Below are positions 7,983 to 16,743 of a DNA stretch of 64,000 nucleotides, one piece after another. The DNA comes from Blastococcus sp. CPCC 205250 (GTDB lineage: Bacteria; Actinomycetota; Actinomycetes; Mycobacteriales; Geodermatophilaceae). The DNA lies in the NCBI RefSeq assembly GCF_019799925.1, contig NZ_JABGCG010000003.1, forward strand, positions 434,001 through 498,000. Direction: 5' to 3'. The position numbers and the translations under genes were made by a program. Each line of letters starts with the position of its first letter. Position 1 is the stretch's first letter. Under the pieces are notes generated by a model. That model did no database searches and was not told where the DNA came from. It saw only the letters and a list, made by a program, of their open reading frames with translations.

Positions 7983-8950
7983 CTGCCATCCAGCTCACGA
8001 CGGGCGCGCCCGGCGCGCGCATCCTCGGCCTCGGCGGCTACCGGCCCCGGCGGCGGGTGACCAACGACGAGCTGTCCCAGGTCATGGACACCAACGACGA
8101 GTGGATCCAGAGCCGGGTCGGCATCGCCGAGCGGCGCTGGGCGTCGGAGGACGAGACGCTCGTCGAGATGGCCGTCGCCGCCGGCGGCAAGGCCCTCGCG
8201 GCCAGCGGCCTGGCGCCCGACGAGGTCGACATGGTGGTCCTCGCCAGCGCCAGCCTGCAGTACCCCATCCCCGGCATCGGCCCGCAGGTCGCCCACCGGC
8301 TGGGCATCCCCCGCCCCGGCGCCTTCGACCTCAACGCCGGCTGCGCGGGGTTCTGCTACTCGCTGGAGGTGGCGAGCAACGCCGTCCGCGCGGGCACCGC
8401 GCGCCACGTGCTCGTCGTCGGCGTCGAGCGGCTGACCGACGTCACCGACCAGTCCGACCGCACGACGGCGGTGATCTTCGCCGACGGCGCCGGCGCGGCG
8501 GTGATCGGCCCCTCGGACGAACCGGGCATCGGCCCGGTGGCGTGGGGCAGCGACGGCGACCAGTACTCCGCGATCGAGATGGTCGCCGGCAACGGCGGCA
8601 AGATGATCATGGCCGGTCAGGCCGTGTACCGCTGGGCGACGACGAAGCTCACCGCGGCGCTGGAGCAGGCCATGGCGGCCGCCGGCGTCGGGCCCGAGGA
8701 CATCGACGTCTTCGCGCCGCACCAGGCCAACCTCCGCATCATCGAGTCGATGCACAAGCGGCTGGGCTTCCCGGAGCGCACCGTCGTCGCCCGCGACGTC
8801 GTCACGACGGGCAACACGTCGGCCGCCTCCGTCCCGCTGGCCCTGACGGCGCTGCTGGAGTCGGGCGAGGCGAAGAGCGGCGACCTGGCGCTGGTGCTGG
8901 GCTACGGCGCCGGGCTCACCTACGCCGGCCAGGTGCTGCGGCTCCCGTGA
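7979..8950 (+). CDS. fabH: 3-oxoacyl-[ACP] synthase III
   Basis: 323-residue ketoacyl synthase III, which starts fatty-acid chains by condensing an acyl-CoA primer with malonyl-ACP. The Cys-His-Asn triad is present: Cys122 in NAGCAGF, His248 in APHQANLRII, Asn279 in GNTSAAS. In actinobacteria the primer is often branched. Start GTG overlaps the stop of fabD (GTGA), which suggests coupled translation. Length is standard. The 124-base gap to acpP after it contains a short tandem repeat. Confidence 0.95.
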   Translation: MTAIQLTTGAPGARILGLGGYRPRRRVTNDELSQVMDTNDEWIQSRVGIAERRWASEDETLVEMAVAAGGKALAASGLAPDEVDMVVLASASLQYPIPGIGPQVAHRLGIPRPGAFDLNAGCAGFCYSLEVASNAVRAGTARHVLVVGVERLTDVTDQSDRTTAVIFADGAGAAVIGPSDEPGIGPVAWGSDGDQYSAIEMVAGNGGKMIMAGQAVYRWATTKLTAALEQAMAAAGVGPEDIDVFAPHQANLRIIESMHKRLGFPERTVVARDVVTTGNTSAASVPLALTALLESGEAKSGDLALVLGYGAGLTYAGQVLRLP

Positions 8951-8954
8951 CCAG

Positions 8955-8990
8955 GACCTGAGCGACCTGAGCGACCTGAGCGACCTGAGC
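8955..8990. repeat. four tandem copies of a 9-bp unit between fabH and acpP
   Basis: The unit GACCTGAGC occurs four times without change, followed by a partial fifth unit. It starts just four bases after the fabH stop. A 9-bp unit could change in copy number by slippage without an effect on any protein; it would alter the leader in front of acpP. No known regulator motif is recognised in it. Confidence 0.9.
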
Positions 8991-9074
8991 GACCCCACAG
9001 ACCCCCGGACACTCCGGGCCGGCGGCGCGGACCCGCGCGCCGACGCACGAACGAACGAGAGAGAGGACCTCAGC

Positions 9075-9314
9075 GTGAGCGAGGACATCCAGGCTGGTCT
9101 TGCCGAGATCCTGGAGGAGGTCGCCGGGGTCGCCCCCGCCGACGCCACCCCCGAGAAGTCGTTCACCGAGGACCTCGACGTCGACTCGCTGTCGATGGTC
9201 GAGATCGCCACGGAGGTCGAGAACAAGTTCGGCGTCGCGATCCCCGACGACGAGCTCGCCAACATCAAGACCGTCGGCGACGCCATCAACTACATCACCG
9301 CCAACCGCGGCTGA
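9075..9314 (+). CDS. acpP: acyl carrier protein
   Basis: 79-residue acidic carrier protein of fatty-acid synthesis. Ser38 in DVDSLSMVE is the phosphopantetheine attachment site. The helices EDIQAGLAEILEEVAG and VENKFGVAIPDDELANI are typical. GTG start, with GAGAGAGGA a few bases upstream. Placed between fabH and fabF as in Streptomyces and expected to be highly expressed; a 124-base leader lies in front of it. Confidence 0.96.
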   Translation: MSEDIQAGLAEILEEVAGVAPADATPEKSFTEDLDVDSLSMVEIATEVENKFGVAIPDDELANIKTVGDAINYITANRG

Positions 9315-9363
9315 GCCGGTCCCCCGGCCGCCCGGTCCCGCACGTCTCCAGGGAGGAACCGTC

Positions 9364-10602
9364 ATGAGCAGCACCGACGACGTCGTCGTCACCGGCCTCG
9401 GCGCCACCACGCCGCTCGGTGGCGACGTCACCAGCACCTGGGAGGCCCTGCTGGCCGGGCGGTCGGGGGTCAGCCGGATCACCGACGACTGGATCACGGA
9501 GTTCCCCGCGCAGCTGGTCGCCCGGCTCGCGGAGGACCCGGCGGAGAAGATCGAGCGCGTCCGCGCCCGCCGGCTCGACCGCAGCCAGCAGGTCGCGGTC
9601 GTCGCCGCCGAGGAGGCCTGGCGCTCCTCCGGCGCCGCCGACGCGGGCGTGGACCCGGAGCGGATCGCCGTCGTCTTCGGCACCGGCATCGGGGGCGCGC
9701 TGACCCTGCTCGGCCAGGACGACGTCCTGGAGGAGAAGGGCCCCAAGCGGGTCTCCCCGTTCACCATCCCGATGCTCATGCCCAACGGCCCGGCCGCCGC
9801 CGTCGGCCTCGCCGTCGGGGCCAAGGGCGGCGTGCACGCCCCGGTCAGCGCCTGCGCCTCGGGCGCCGAGGCGATCCGCTGGGGCCTGGACCTCATCCGC
9901 TTCGACCGCGCCGACGTCGTCCTCGTCGGCGGTGCCGAGGCCTGCGTGCACCCGCTGCCGATGGCCGGCTTCGCGGCCATGCGGGCGATGTCCACGCGCA
10001 ACGACGAGCCCGAGCGTGCCTCCCGGCCCTTCGACAAGGGCCGCGACGGGTTCGTGCTCGGCGAGGGCGCGGCCGCCCTGGTGCTCGAGCGGGGCGATGC
10101 GGCCCGCGCCCGCGGCGCCACCATCCACGCCCGGCTCGCCGGCGCCGGCGCCACGGCCGACGGCTACGACCTCGTGGCCCCGCACCCCGAGGGCGAGGGC
10201 GCCGGCCGGGCCATCAGCGCCGCCCTGCGCGACGCCAGCCTCACCCCGGCCGACATCGGGCACGTCAACGCGCACGCCACCTCCACGCCGGTCGGCGACA
10301 CCGCCGAGGCCGCGGCCATCCGCGGCTCGCTCGGCGAGCACGTCCTGGTCACCGCCACCAAGAGCCAGACCGGGCACCTGTTGGGTGCCGCCGGGGCGCT
10401 GGAGTCGGTGTTCACCATCCTCGCGCTGCGCGACCAGATCGTGCCCGCGACCGCCAACCTCGACGACCCGGACGACGACGCGGCCGTCCAGGCCCTCGAC
10501 ATCGTGCGCCGCGAACCGCGGCGCGCCCAGCTCTCCGCCGCGGTCAACGACTCCTTCGGCTTCGGCGGCCACAACATCGCGCTGGTGTTCACCACCGCCT
10601 GA
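9364..10602 (+). CDS. fabF: 3-oxoacyl-[ACP] synthase II
   Basis: 412-residue elongating ketoacyl synthase. Catalytic residues are visible: Cys164 in VSACASGAEA, His304 in NAHATSTPVGD, His338 in TKSQTGHLLGA. It extends acyl-ACP with malonyl-ACP. ATG chosen because AGGGAGGAACC lies in front of it; the frame is open upstream only in the shadow of acpP. Fourth gene of the fab operon, 15 bases before accD. Confidence 0.95.
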   Translation: MSSTDDVVVTGLGATTPLGGDVTSTWEALLAGRSGVSRITDDWITEFPAQLVARLAEDPAEKIERVRARRLDRSQQVAVVAAEEAWRSSGAADAGVDPERIAVVFGTGIGGALTLLGQDDVLEEKGPKRVSPFTIPMLMPNGPAAAVGLAVGAKGGVHAPVSACASGAEAIRWGLDLIRFDRADVVLVGGAEACVHPLPMAGFAAMRAMSTRNDEPERASRPFDKGRDGFVLGEGAAALVLERGDAARARGATIHARLAGAGATADGYDLVAPHPEGEGAGRAISAALRDASLTPADIGHVNAHATSTPVGDTAEAAAIRGSLGEHVLVTATKSQTGHLLGAAGALESVFTILALRDQIVPATANLDDPDDDAAVQALDIVRREPRRAQLSAAVNDSFGFGGHNIALVFTTA

Positions 10603-10617
10603 GCCTGCGGAGGCCCT

Positions 10618-12030
10618 GTGACGACCGTCCAAGCCGCCCCGACCCTGCCCACCCCCGACCCGCGCGACCCCGAGGACCGGCTCTCCCGGTTCTTCGACGA
10701 GGGCTCGATGAGCCTGCTGGCCTCCCGGGACACGTCGGGGGCGCTCGCCGCCCGCGGCACCGTGGCCGGCACCCCCGCGATCGCCTACTGCACCGACGCC
10801 ACCGTGATGGGCGGGGCGATGGGGCTCGACGGCTGCCGGCACATCGTCGACGCGATCGACACCGCGCTGCGCGAGCGGGTGCCCGTCGTGGGCATCTGGC
10901 ACTCCGGCGGCGCCCGGCTGGCCGAGGGGGTCACCGCGCTGCACGCCGTCGGCGAGGTCTTCGCCGCGATGGTGCGGGCCTCGGGTCGCGTCCCGCAGAT
11001 CTCGGTGGTGCTCGGCCCCGCCGCCGGTGGCGCCGCCTACGGCCCGGCCCTCACCGACCTGGTGATCATGGGCCCGGCCGGCCGGGTGTTCGTCACCGGC
11101 CCGGACGTCGTCCGCTCGGTCACCGGTGAGGACGTCGACCAGGAGACCCTCGGCGGTCCCGACACCCACGGGCGGCGCAGCGGCGTGGTCCACGTGGTCA
11201 CCGACACCGAGGCGGCCGCCCTGGACACCGCCCGCCGCGCCGTGGACCTGCTGGCCGCGCAGGGCTCCTCCTCCCCCGCCGAGGACGAGCCCGACGTCGA
11301 CCTCGGCGCCCTGCTGCCGGAGCAGCGGCAGCGCGCCTACGACGTCAAGCCACTGGTCTCCACCGTGCTCGACGGGCCCGGCCTGGAGCTGCACCCCCGG
11401 TGGGCCCCCAACGTCGTCACGGTGCTGGGCCGGCTGGCCGGGCGGACCGTCGGCGTCATCGCCAACAACCCGCTGCGCCTGGGCGGCTGCCTGGACTCGG
11501 CCTCGGCGGAGAAGGCCGCCCGCTTCGTGCGGATGTGCGACGCCTTCGGGGTGCCGCTGGTGGTCCTGGTCGACGTCCCCGGCTACCTGCCCGGCGTCGG
11601 GCAGGAGTGGGACGGCGTGGTGCGCCGCGGCGCCAAGCTCCTGCACGCCTTCGCGGAGGCGGTCGTGCCGCGGGTGACCCTGGTGACCCGCAAGTCCTAC
11701 GGCGGCGCCTACATCGCGATGAACGCCCGGTCGCTGGGCGCGACGGCGGTGTTCGCCTGGCCGGGCGCCGAGGTCGCGGTCATGGGCGCCAAGGCCGCCG
11801 TCGGCATCCTGCACCGCAAGAAGCTCGCCGCCGTCCCGCCCGCGGAGCGCGAGGCGCTGCACGCGCAGCTGGCCGAGGAGCACGAGCGGATCGCCGGCGG
11901 GGTGAACCGGGCGCTGGAGATCGGCGTCGTCGACGAGGTCGTCGAGCCCGCGCACACCCGCCGCCGGCTCATCCGGGCGCTGGCCGAGGCGCGCCCCGGC
12001 CGCGGCGCCCACGGCAACATCCCGCTCTAG
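10618..12030 (+). CDS. accD: acyl-CoA carboxylase carboxyltransferase (beta) subunit
   Basis: 470-residue carboxyltransferase of the AccD/PccB family, which transfers CO2 from biotin to acetyl- or propionyl-CoA. Typical phrases: GGARLAEGVTALHAVGEVF, GPAAGGAAYGPAL, and the C-terminal VDVPGYLPGVGQEWDGV and GGAYIAMNARSLGA. The usual first 30-40 residues of PccB are shortened. Location after fabF suggests that it makes malonyl-CoA for fatty-acid synthesis, like AccD6 of mycobacteria, which has the same neighbours. The alpha (biotin) subunit is not in the window. A strong terminator follows directly, so this is the end of the operon. Confidence 0.9.
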   Translation: MTTVQAAPTLPTPDPRDPEDRLSRFFDEGSMSLLASRDTSGALAARGTVAGTPAIAYCTDATVMGGAMGLDGCRHIVDAIDTALRERVPVVGIWHSGGARLAEGVTALHAVGEVFAAMVRASGRVPQISVVLGPAAGGAAYGPALTDLVIMGPAGRVFVTGPDVVRSVTGEDVDQETLGGPDTHGRRSGVVHVVTDTEAAALDTARRAVDLLAAQGSSSPAEDEPDVDLGALLPEQRQRAYDVKPLVSTVLDGPGLELHPRWAPNVVTVLGRLAGRTVGVIANNPLRLGGCLDSASAEKAARFVRMCDAFGVPLVVLVDVPGYLPGVGQEWDGVVRRGAKLLHAFAEAVVPRVTLVTRKSYGGAYIAMNARSLGATAVFAWPGAEVAVMGAKAAVGILHRKKLAAVPPAEREALHAQLAEEHERIAGGVNRALEIGVVDEVVEPAHTRRRLIRALAEARPGRGAHGNIPL

Positions 12031-12039
12031 CCCCGGACG

Positions 12040-12082
12040 TGACGGAGGGCCCGACACCGTGCTGGTGTCGGGCCCTCCGTCA
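12040..12082 (+). terminator. strong terminator after accD
   Basis: Perfect 19-bp stem (12040-12058 with 12064-12082) and a 5-base loop, ten bases after the accD stop. It ends the fab-accD operon and may serve the convergent DUF3145 gene as well. No run of T follows, as is usual in GC-rich actinobacteria. Confidence 0.9.
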
Positions 12083-12187
12083 TGACCACCCGGGCGCCGC
12101 TTCCCCGACGACGCCCGGGCGGTCTGGTCTCGAGCCTACGACGGCGGGGCCGCCGCCCTCACCCGCTCGCGACCGGATCGTGACCTG

Positions 12188-12688
12188 CTAGACGACCTGG
12201 TGCAGCCAGGTGATCGGACTGCCGTCGCCGGCGTGGCGGTACACCTCGAGGTCGGCGTCCCAGGCCGCACCGAGGAGCTGGTCGACGCCGTGGCGGAAGG
12301 CCTCCGCCGAGCCGGCGGTCGCCGCGAGGTGGCGCAGCTGCTGCTCGGTGACGATGAGGTCGCCGTTGGCGCTCGTCGGCGCACGGAAGACCCCGTGCCC
12401 GGGCACGTAGGACATGCGCTCGCCGTCGTTGCCGTGGCTGGCTTCCTCGGTCACCTCGAAGCGCAGCATCGGCCACGCGCGCAGCGCGGCGACCAGCTTC
12501 GCGCCCGTCCCGGGAGAACCGGACCAGGCCACCTCCGCACGGTAGGAACCGTGGGCCGCAGGCTGGTCGGCCCACGACAGAGAGACCGGCGCGCCGATGA
12601 CGCGCTCGAGCGCCCATTCGACGTGCTGGCACAGCGCCTTCGGGCACGCGTGCACGAAGACGACACCCTGGGTAGACCGTCGCTGCAC
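12188..12688 (-). CDS. DUF3145 family protein
   Basis: 166 residues, matching the actinobacterial DUF3145 family, whose members start with a similar TRGVVFVH sequence (here STQGVVFVHACPKALCQHVEWALE). Function unknown. GTG chosen over the longer frame because GGAGGTACCCC lies right before it. The protein has no signal or membrane segment. As I recall, DUF3145 genes occur next to the fab cluster in Streptomyces too, so a link to lipid synthesis is possible but unproven. It is convergent with accD across the terminator. Confidence 0.82.
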   Translation of the reverse strand: MQRRSTQGVVFVHACPKALCQHVEWALERVIGAPVSLSWADQPAAHGSYRAEVAWSGSPGTGAKLVAALRAWPMLRFEVTEEASHGNDGERMSYVPGHGVFRAPTSANGDLIVTEQQLRHLAATAGSAEAFRHGVDQLLGAAWDADLEVYRHAGDGSPITWLHQVV

Positions 12689-12837
12689 GGGGTACCTCCA
12701 TCGACTCGATTGGTCTCGTCTTCCCCAACGGACCATCGATTCGGTGACAGGCTGTGTTCGCGTTCGGCAACTCAGGGCTGCGGTGACCAGTGTGCACGAC
12801 AGTCCCCTGGTCGCGCCAGTGCGGATGGGGCGGATGG

Positions 12838-12849
12838 GTCACATGTGAC
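12838..12849. promoter_or_regulatory. 12-bp palindrome in the gap upstream of DUF3145
   Basis: GTCACATGTGAC, a perfect palindrome in the 321-base stretch (12689-13009) without genes between DUF3145 and the diguanylate cyclase, both on the minus strand. It lies ~150 bases upstream of the DUF3145 start. A short direct repeat (GCGGATGG, twice) precedes it and GGGACACTCGTCGC follows at 12865-12878. It could be an operator. Nothing else is recognised in this stretch. Confidence 0.4.
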
Positions 12850-13009
12850 TGTTCGTGACCGATCGGGACACTCGTCGCAGGTCAGCGGCCATACCATGCC
12901 CGCGGCGACGGCGTCCACCGGCTCGGTCCCGCGTGCGTGACCGGAACCGTGCCATGCCCACGGCGCGTCCCCGGGGCGACACGCCGGGTGTCCGTGCACC
13001 GCCTCCCGA

Positions 13010-14239
13010 TCACGCAGAGTGATCGGTCGCGGTCTCCGTCTGCAGCCACGCGTCGCGCCCGCCGACCTGGTCCCCGCCCGCGGCCTTGGCCCGGTACATC
13101 GCCTGGTCCGCGCGCAGCAGCACCTCGTGGTCGTCGTCCCCGGCGCGGACGACGGTGAGCCCCACGCTCGCCGTCACGCCCACCGAGCGGCCCACGCGGG
13201 CGATGCCCTCGCGGATCCGCTCGGCCAGCGACGTCGCGTCGGCCTCCTCGGCCACCGCGGCGAGGACGGCGAACTCGTCGCCGCCGAGGCGCGCGACGGT
13301 GTCGGTCTCCCGGACCGCCGCCCCCAGGGCGGTGGTGACCGCCCGCAGGACGGCGTCGCCGGCGGCGTGGCCGTCGCGGTCGTTGACCCCCTTGAAGCCG
13401 TCGAGGTCGACCAGGCAGACGACCGTCCGCCCGGGTGCCCCACCGATCGCGGCGTGCAGCCGGTCGAGGAACGCGCGCCGGTTCAGGCAGCCGGTCAGCG
13501 GGTCGGTGGCGGCCAGGGTCTCGTGCGTGCGCAGCAGCAGGGTCTGGCGGTCGTGCGACTCCCAGGCGTTCGCCGACGCGAGGGCGCAGAGCATCGTGAA
13601 GGTGGCCATGACGAAGGCGACGAACAGCCCGGAGACGCGCGGTTCGGGCAGGACGTCGACGACCAGGTAGGCGGCGACCATGAAGCCGCCCATCGCCACC
13701 ACGCCCGCGGGCTGGAAGGCGGCGGACATGAAGCCGAGGGTCAGGAAGAGCAGGCAGATGAGGGCGCTGTCGGCGCCGCCGTCGACACGGGTGCCGATGA
13801 CGACGAGCACGGTGGTGCCGGCGCTCCACCCGTAGAACAGCAGCGGTCCGCGGGCGTCGCGCATCATCGCGGCCAGCGGCAGGAGGAACAGCAGCGGGGC
13901 GCCGAGGACGGCCAGGCCCGCGACTCCCAGCAGGACCGGGTGCAGGTGGCCCGACGTGGGGGTGACCACGGCGTAGCCCATCGCCGCGAGACCGCCGACC
14001 TCGGTCAGCAGGACACCGAGCCGCACGTGGTGCACCCAGTAGGCGACCCGGGCGTCGTCCTCCGCCAGCGGGCGGTAGAGGGCGCGCCGCAGGGCGGCCC
14101 CCAGCCGCGGCCGGACGTGCGAGGGCGCGTCGGCGGCTCGTCGCCGTCCCCCCGTCGGTGGTGTCACACCATCGACGTCGGCGGGTCCGCCGGGCACCTT
14201 GACGGCGTCTGACCCCTCCGGGCGAGAGAGCCATCCCAC
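13010..14239 (-). CDS. membrane-bound diguanylate cyclase
   Basis: 409 residues. The N-terminal half has about six membrane helices (from LGVLLTEVGGLAAMGYAVV to FVAFVMATFTMLCALA) with little soluble sensor. The C-terminal GGDEF domain starts at TDPLTGCLNRRAFLDRL and has an intact active site GGDEF and an upstream inhibitory RxxD site (RETD, five residues before GGDEF). It should therefore make cyclic di-GMP and be product-inhibited. No EAL domain. Start is the GTG at the end of the frame; later in-frame starts are possible because the first ~60 residues are low complexity. Divergent from the MDMPI gene, 35 bases apart. Confidence 0.9.
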   Translation of the reverse strand: MGWLSRPEGSDAVKVPGGPADVDGVTPPTGGRRRAADAPSHVRPRLGAALRRALYRPLAEDDARVAYWVHHVRLGVLLTEVGGLAAMGYAVVTPTSGHLHPVLLGVAGLAVLGAPLLFLLPLAAMMRDARGPLLFYGWSAGTTVLVVIGTRVDGGADSALICLLFLTLGFMSAAFQPAGVVAMGGFMVAAYLVVDVLPEPRVSGLFVAFVMATFTMLCALASANAWESHDRQTLLLRTHETLAATDPLTGCLNRRAFLDRLHAAIGGAPGRTVVCLVDLDGFKGVNDRDGHAAGDAVLRAVTTALGAAVRETDTVARLGGDEFAVLAAVAEEADATSLAERIREGIARVGRSVGVTASVGLTVVRAGDDDHEVLLRADQAMYRAKAAGGDQVGGRDAWLQTETATDHSA

Positions 14240-14274
14240 GCCTGCCCCGGGCCCGGCCGGGTACCGCGCTCCCC

Positions 14275-15183
14275 ATGGCTCGAGACGCAGGTCCGGTGAC
14301 GACGCACGGGATGGCCGACGCCGGCCGGGCGGAGGTCGGCGGCATGGTGCTGGGGGCCTGGGACGCGTTCATCGCCCGGGCCGAGACGGTCGACCTCGAC
14401 CGCCCCACCCGGCTGCCCGGCTGGCGGGCGCACGAGGTGTGCGTGCACCTGGGCTGCTGGGAGGACCACACCGCGCTGGCCGACCTCGTCGCCTCGGCAC
14501 GAGCCGCCGGCGCGGGCCGGCCGCCGGACGTCGACGGCACCAACGCCCGCGTGACGGCGGCCCACCGGGACGCCTCCCGCGAGGAGGTCCTCGCCGCGCT
14601 GCGCCGCAACCGGGAGGCCACGGCGCGCTACCTCGCCGAGGAGCCGGTCGAACTGGACACGGCGCCGGCGGTGGCCACCGTGGGCACCCTGCCGCTGCTG
14701 TCGGTCGTCCTCGGCCAGGCCTACGAGCTCGCCGTCCACGGGCTGGACCTGGCACCGCTGGGCACTCCCCCGGTGCCCGGCGACGTCCTGCAGGCCGGGC
14801 TGGCCGCCCTCGCCGACGTCACCGGCGCCCTGGCGTCCTCCTGCGGCATCACCGGGGGCGTCACGCTCACCACCCCCGACGGCGGGTGGGCCTTCGCCTC
14901 CGGGCCCACGGGCTGGACCGTGCGCCGGGTCGCGGCCGGCGACCCGGCCGGCACGGCCGTCGAGGCGCGGGCCGACCTGCTGCTCGAGGCCGCCTCCGGC
15001 CGGGTCAACCCGGTGACCGCGCTGGCCCGCCGGCGGCTGCGGGTGCACGACATCGGCGGGCTCATGCAGCTGGCGCCCATCGTCGCGGTGGCCCCGGGCA
15101 TCCCCGGCGGCCCGATCCTGGCGCTGGCCGCCCGCACCCTCGGCGGGGCGGGCGGCCTGCTCGGGCGGCTGCGCGGTCGCTAG
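14275..15183 (+). CDS. MDMPI/DinB-type mycothiol-dependent enzyme family protein
   Basis: 302 residues. The first ~150 residues follow the maleylpyruvate isomerase N-terminal (MDMPI_N/DinB-2) fold: WDAFIARAETVDLDRPTRLPGWRAHEVCVHLGCWEDH, in which the His residues of the four-helix bundle bind a metal; a later ELAVHGLDLA supplies another His. The C-terminal part resembles an SCP2-like domain. Family members use mycothiol in isomerisation or transfer reactions. Substrate unknown. Its TAG shares two bases with the TAG of the convergent M23 gene, an extremely tight convergent arrangement. Confidence 0.8.
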   Translation: MARDAGPVTTHGMADAGRAEVGGMVLGAWDAFIARAETVDLDRPTRLPGWRAHEVCVHLGCWEDHTALADLVASARAAGAGRPPDVDGTNARVTAAHRDASREEVLAALRRNREATARYLAEEPVELDTAPAVATVGTLPLLSVVLGQAYELAVHGLDLAPLGTPPVPGDVLQAGLAALADVTGALASSCGITGGVTLTTPDGGWAFASGPTGWTVRRVAAGDPAGTAVEARADLLLEAASGRVNPVTALARRRLRVHDIGGLMQLAPIVAVAPGIPGGPILALAARTLGGAGGLLGRLRGR

Positions 15184-16397
15184 CAGGCGCCGCCGAGGGA
15201 GATGCCGTGCGCCGACAGCCACGGCATCGGGTCGACCCGGCTGGCGTACAGCCCGCCCTCGTGCACCTCGAAGTGCAGGTGCGGGCCGGTCGACTGCCCG
15301 CGGTTGCCCACCTCGGCGATCCGCTGCCCGGCGCTGACGACGTCGCCCGCGGAGACGAAGAACTGGTTGACGTGCCCGTAGAGGGTGATCGAGCCGTCGG
15401 GGTGCTGGACGTAGACGGCCAGCCCGAAGCCACTGGCCGGTCCGGCCTGCAGGACCACGCCGCCCTCGGGGGCGTACACGGGGGTGCCGATCGGTGCGGC
15501 GATGTCGACGCCCTGGTGCATGGTGCCCCAGCGGGCGCCGTAGCAGGAGGTGACCCGGCCGGTGGTCGGGGCGACCGCGCCTCCGGCGGAGACCGCGAGG
15601 GTGTCCGGCCGGGCGAGCGCGGCGACCTGGGCGGCGTACGCGGCCTCGGCGTCGGCCACGCCCTGCAGCCGGAGGAGCTCGACCTGGGCGGCGTACAGGC
15701 GCGCGTCGAGCTCGGCCCGGCGGGCGCTCAGCGCGTCGAGGTCGGCCTGGGCGCCGGCCCGGTGCTCCTCGGCGGCGGCCGCGGCGGCCTCGGCGGCCTG
15801 GCGGGCCTGGTCCCGCTCGGTGACGGCGGCGCGCGCCGCGGCGTCCGCGCGGGCGACCTCGAGCTCGACGTCCTCGTGCTCCTGGAGGACGTCGGCCCGC
15901 TGGTCGCCGAGCAGCTCCAGGGTGGCCGCGCGCTGCAGCAGCTCCTCTGGGCTCTCGGAGCCCAGCAGGACGGCGGCCCCGCCGTACACGTCACCGGCGC
16001 CCATGTAGGCCTCGCGGCCCACGTCGGCCACCTCGTCCTCGGCCTCGGCGACCGCGGCCTGCGCCGCCGCCAGCCGAGCGGCCGCCTCGTCCGCGGCGGC
16101 CTGTGCCGCGGCGAACTGGGCCTGGGCGACGAGGGCGGCGTCGGCGGCTGCCTCGGCCTCCACCGTCATCCGCTGGAGCTGCTCCTCGGCCGCGCCGACC
16201 TCGGCGGAGACGGCCGCGACCTCTGCCTCGACGGCCTCCTGGGAGGCGCGTGCCCCTGCGAGGTCGTCGCCGGGAGCCGCGGTTGCCGGTGCGGCGGACG
16301 CGGCGACCAGGAACCCGGCCGCGGCGCCGGCGAACAGGGCGGCACGCAGCCGGCGGGAGCGGGGGGTCGGGTCGAGCGGGCGGTGCAGGGTCGCCAA
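15180..16397 (-). CDS. M23 peptidase with N-terminal coiled coil
   Basis: 405 residues, exported cell-wall endopeptidase. RRLRAALFAGAAAGFLVAAS is a signal peptide ending near ATAAP. Residues ~45-260 are Ala/Glu-rich coiled coil as in NlpC/RipA- and EnvC-type wall hydrolases. The C-terminal M23 domain keeps the zinc ligands: HQGVD (His, Asp) and HLHFEV. Likely acts on peptidoglycan cross-links; coiled coils in such proteins usually mediate control by partners. TTG start chosen because GGAGAAACGGAGAG precedes it and the signal peptide follows at once; no ATG or GTG fits. Upstream lies GGGACGCGAGTCCC. Confidence 0.88.
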   Translation of the reverse strand: MATLHRPLDPTPRSRRLRAALFAGAAAGFLVAASAAPATAAPGDDLAGARASQEAVEAEVAAVSAEVGAAEEQLQRMTVEAEAAADAALVAQAQFAAAQAAADEAAARLAAAQAAVAEAEDEVADVGREAYMGAGDVYGGAAVLLGSESPEELLQRAATLELLGDQRADVLQEHEDVELEVARADAAARAAVTERDQARQAAEAAAAAAEEHRAGAQADLDALSARRAELDARLYAAQVELLRLQGVADAEAAYAAQVAALARPDTLAVSAGGAVAPTTGRVTSCYGARWGTMHQGVDIAAPIGTPVYAPEGGVVLQAGPASGFGLAVYVQHPDGSITLYGHVNQFFVSAGDVVSAGQRIAEVGNRGQSTGPHLHFEVHEGGLYASRVDPMPWLSAHGISLGGAC

Positions 16398-16435
16398 CGC
16401 GGCGGCTCTCCGTTTCTCCGGTCCGCCGGGTCGGT

Positions 16436-16449
16436 GGGACGCGAGTCCC
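16436..16449. promoter_or_regulatory. GGGAC-4-GTCCC palindrome upstream of M23 gene
   Basis: GGGACGCGAGTCCC, about 39 bases before the TTG start of the M23 peptidase, in a 346-base stretch without genes (16398-16743). It has the same 5-4-5 geometry as the box at 26262. It could be an operator or a leader hairpin. The rest of the stretch has GC-rich imperfect repeats and no gene or riboswitch I could recognise. Confidence 0.4.
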
Positions 16450-16743
16450 GACCTCGTGCCGCTGCCCCCGTGAGCACGTGCGACCTCGGGACGGCTCGTC
16501 CCGGCCGCCCCGGCAGGCGGCAGGGACGGATCGGCGGGGCCCGCCGGGGTCCCCGGGATGTGGGGAGCGTGGCCCGGCAGGGCCGCGGGCGACGCTACAT
16601 CCCACCCGCCCCATTGGTCACGGTGGAGTAACGACGCCCGGGGTCCGCCTCGCCCGGAGGGGTGAGGTGACCTGCACGTCCGGCCGGCTCCGCGGCGGCG
16701 GACGTGACGAACGCGACTCCCGCGGTGCGGTACCGGCGGGCGG

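Noticed and set aside
9295..12057. Very long antisense open frame opposite fabF and accD
   Set aside because: High GC keeps the opposite strand free of stops; the residues are His/Gly/Arg-rich and low in structure, while both plus-strand genes have full catalytic motifs.
12865..12878. DosR-like box GGGACACTCGTCGC
   Set aside because: Only one near match (nine of ten arm bases), far from any start; mentioned with the gap but not used as evidence.
16398..16743. Possible c-di-AMP (ydaO) riboswitch before the M23 peptidase gene
   Set aside because: Wall-hydrolase genes of actinobacteria often have one, so the leader was read on the minus strand, but the conserved GGGGAACCC-like and final CCGACAGCTAACC-type blocks are absent.
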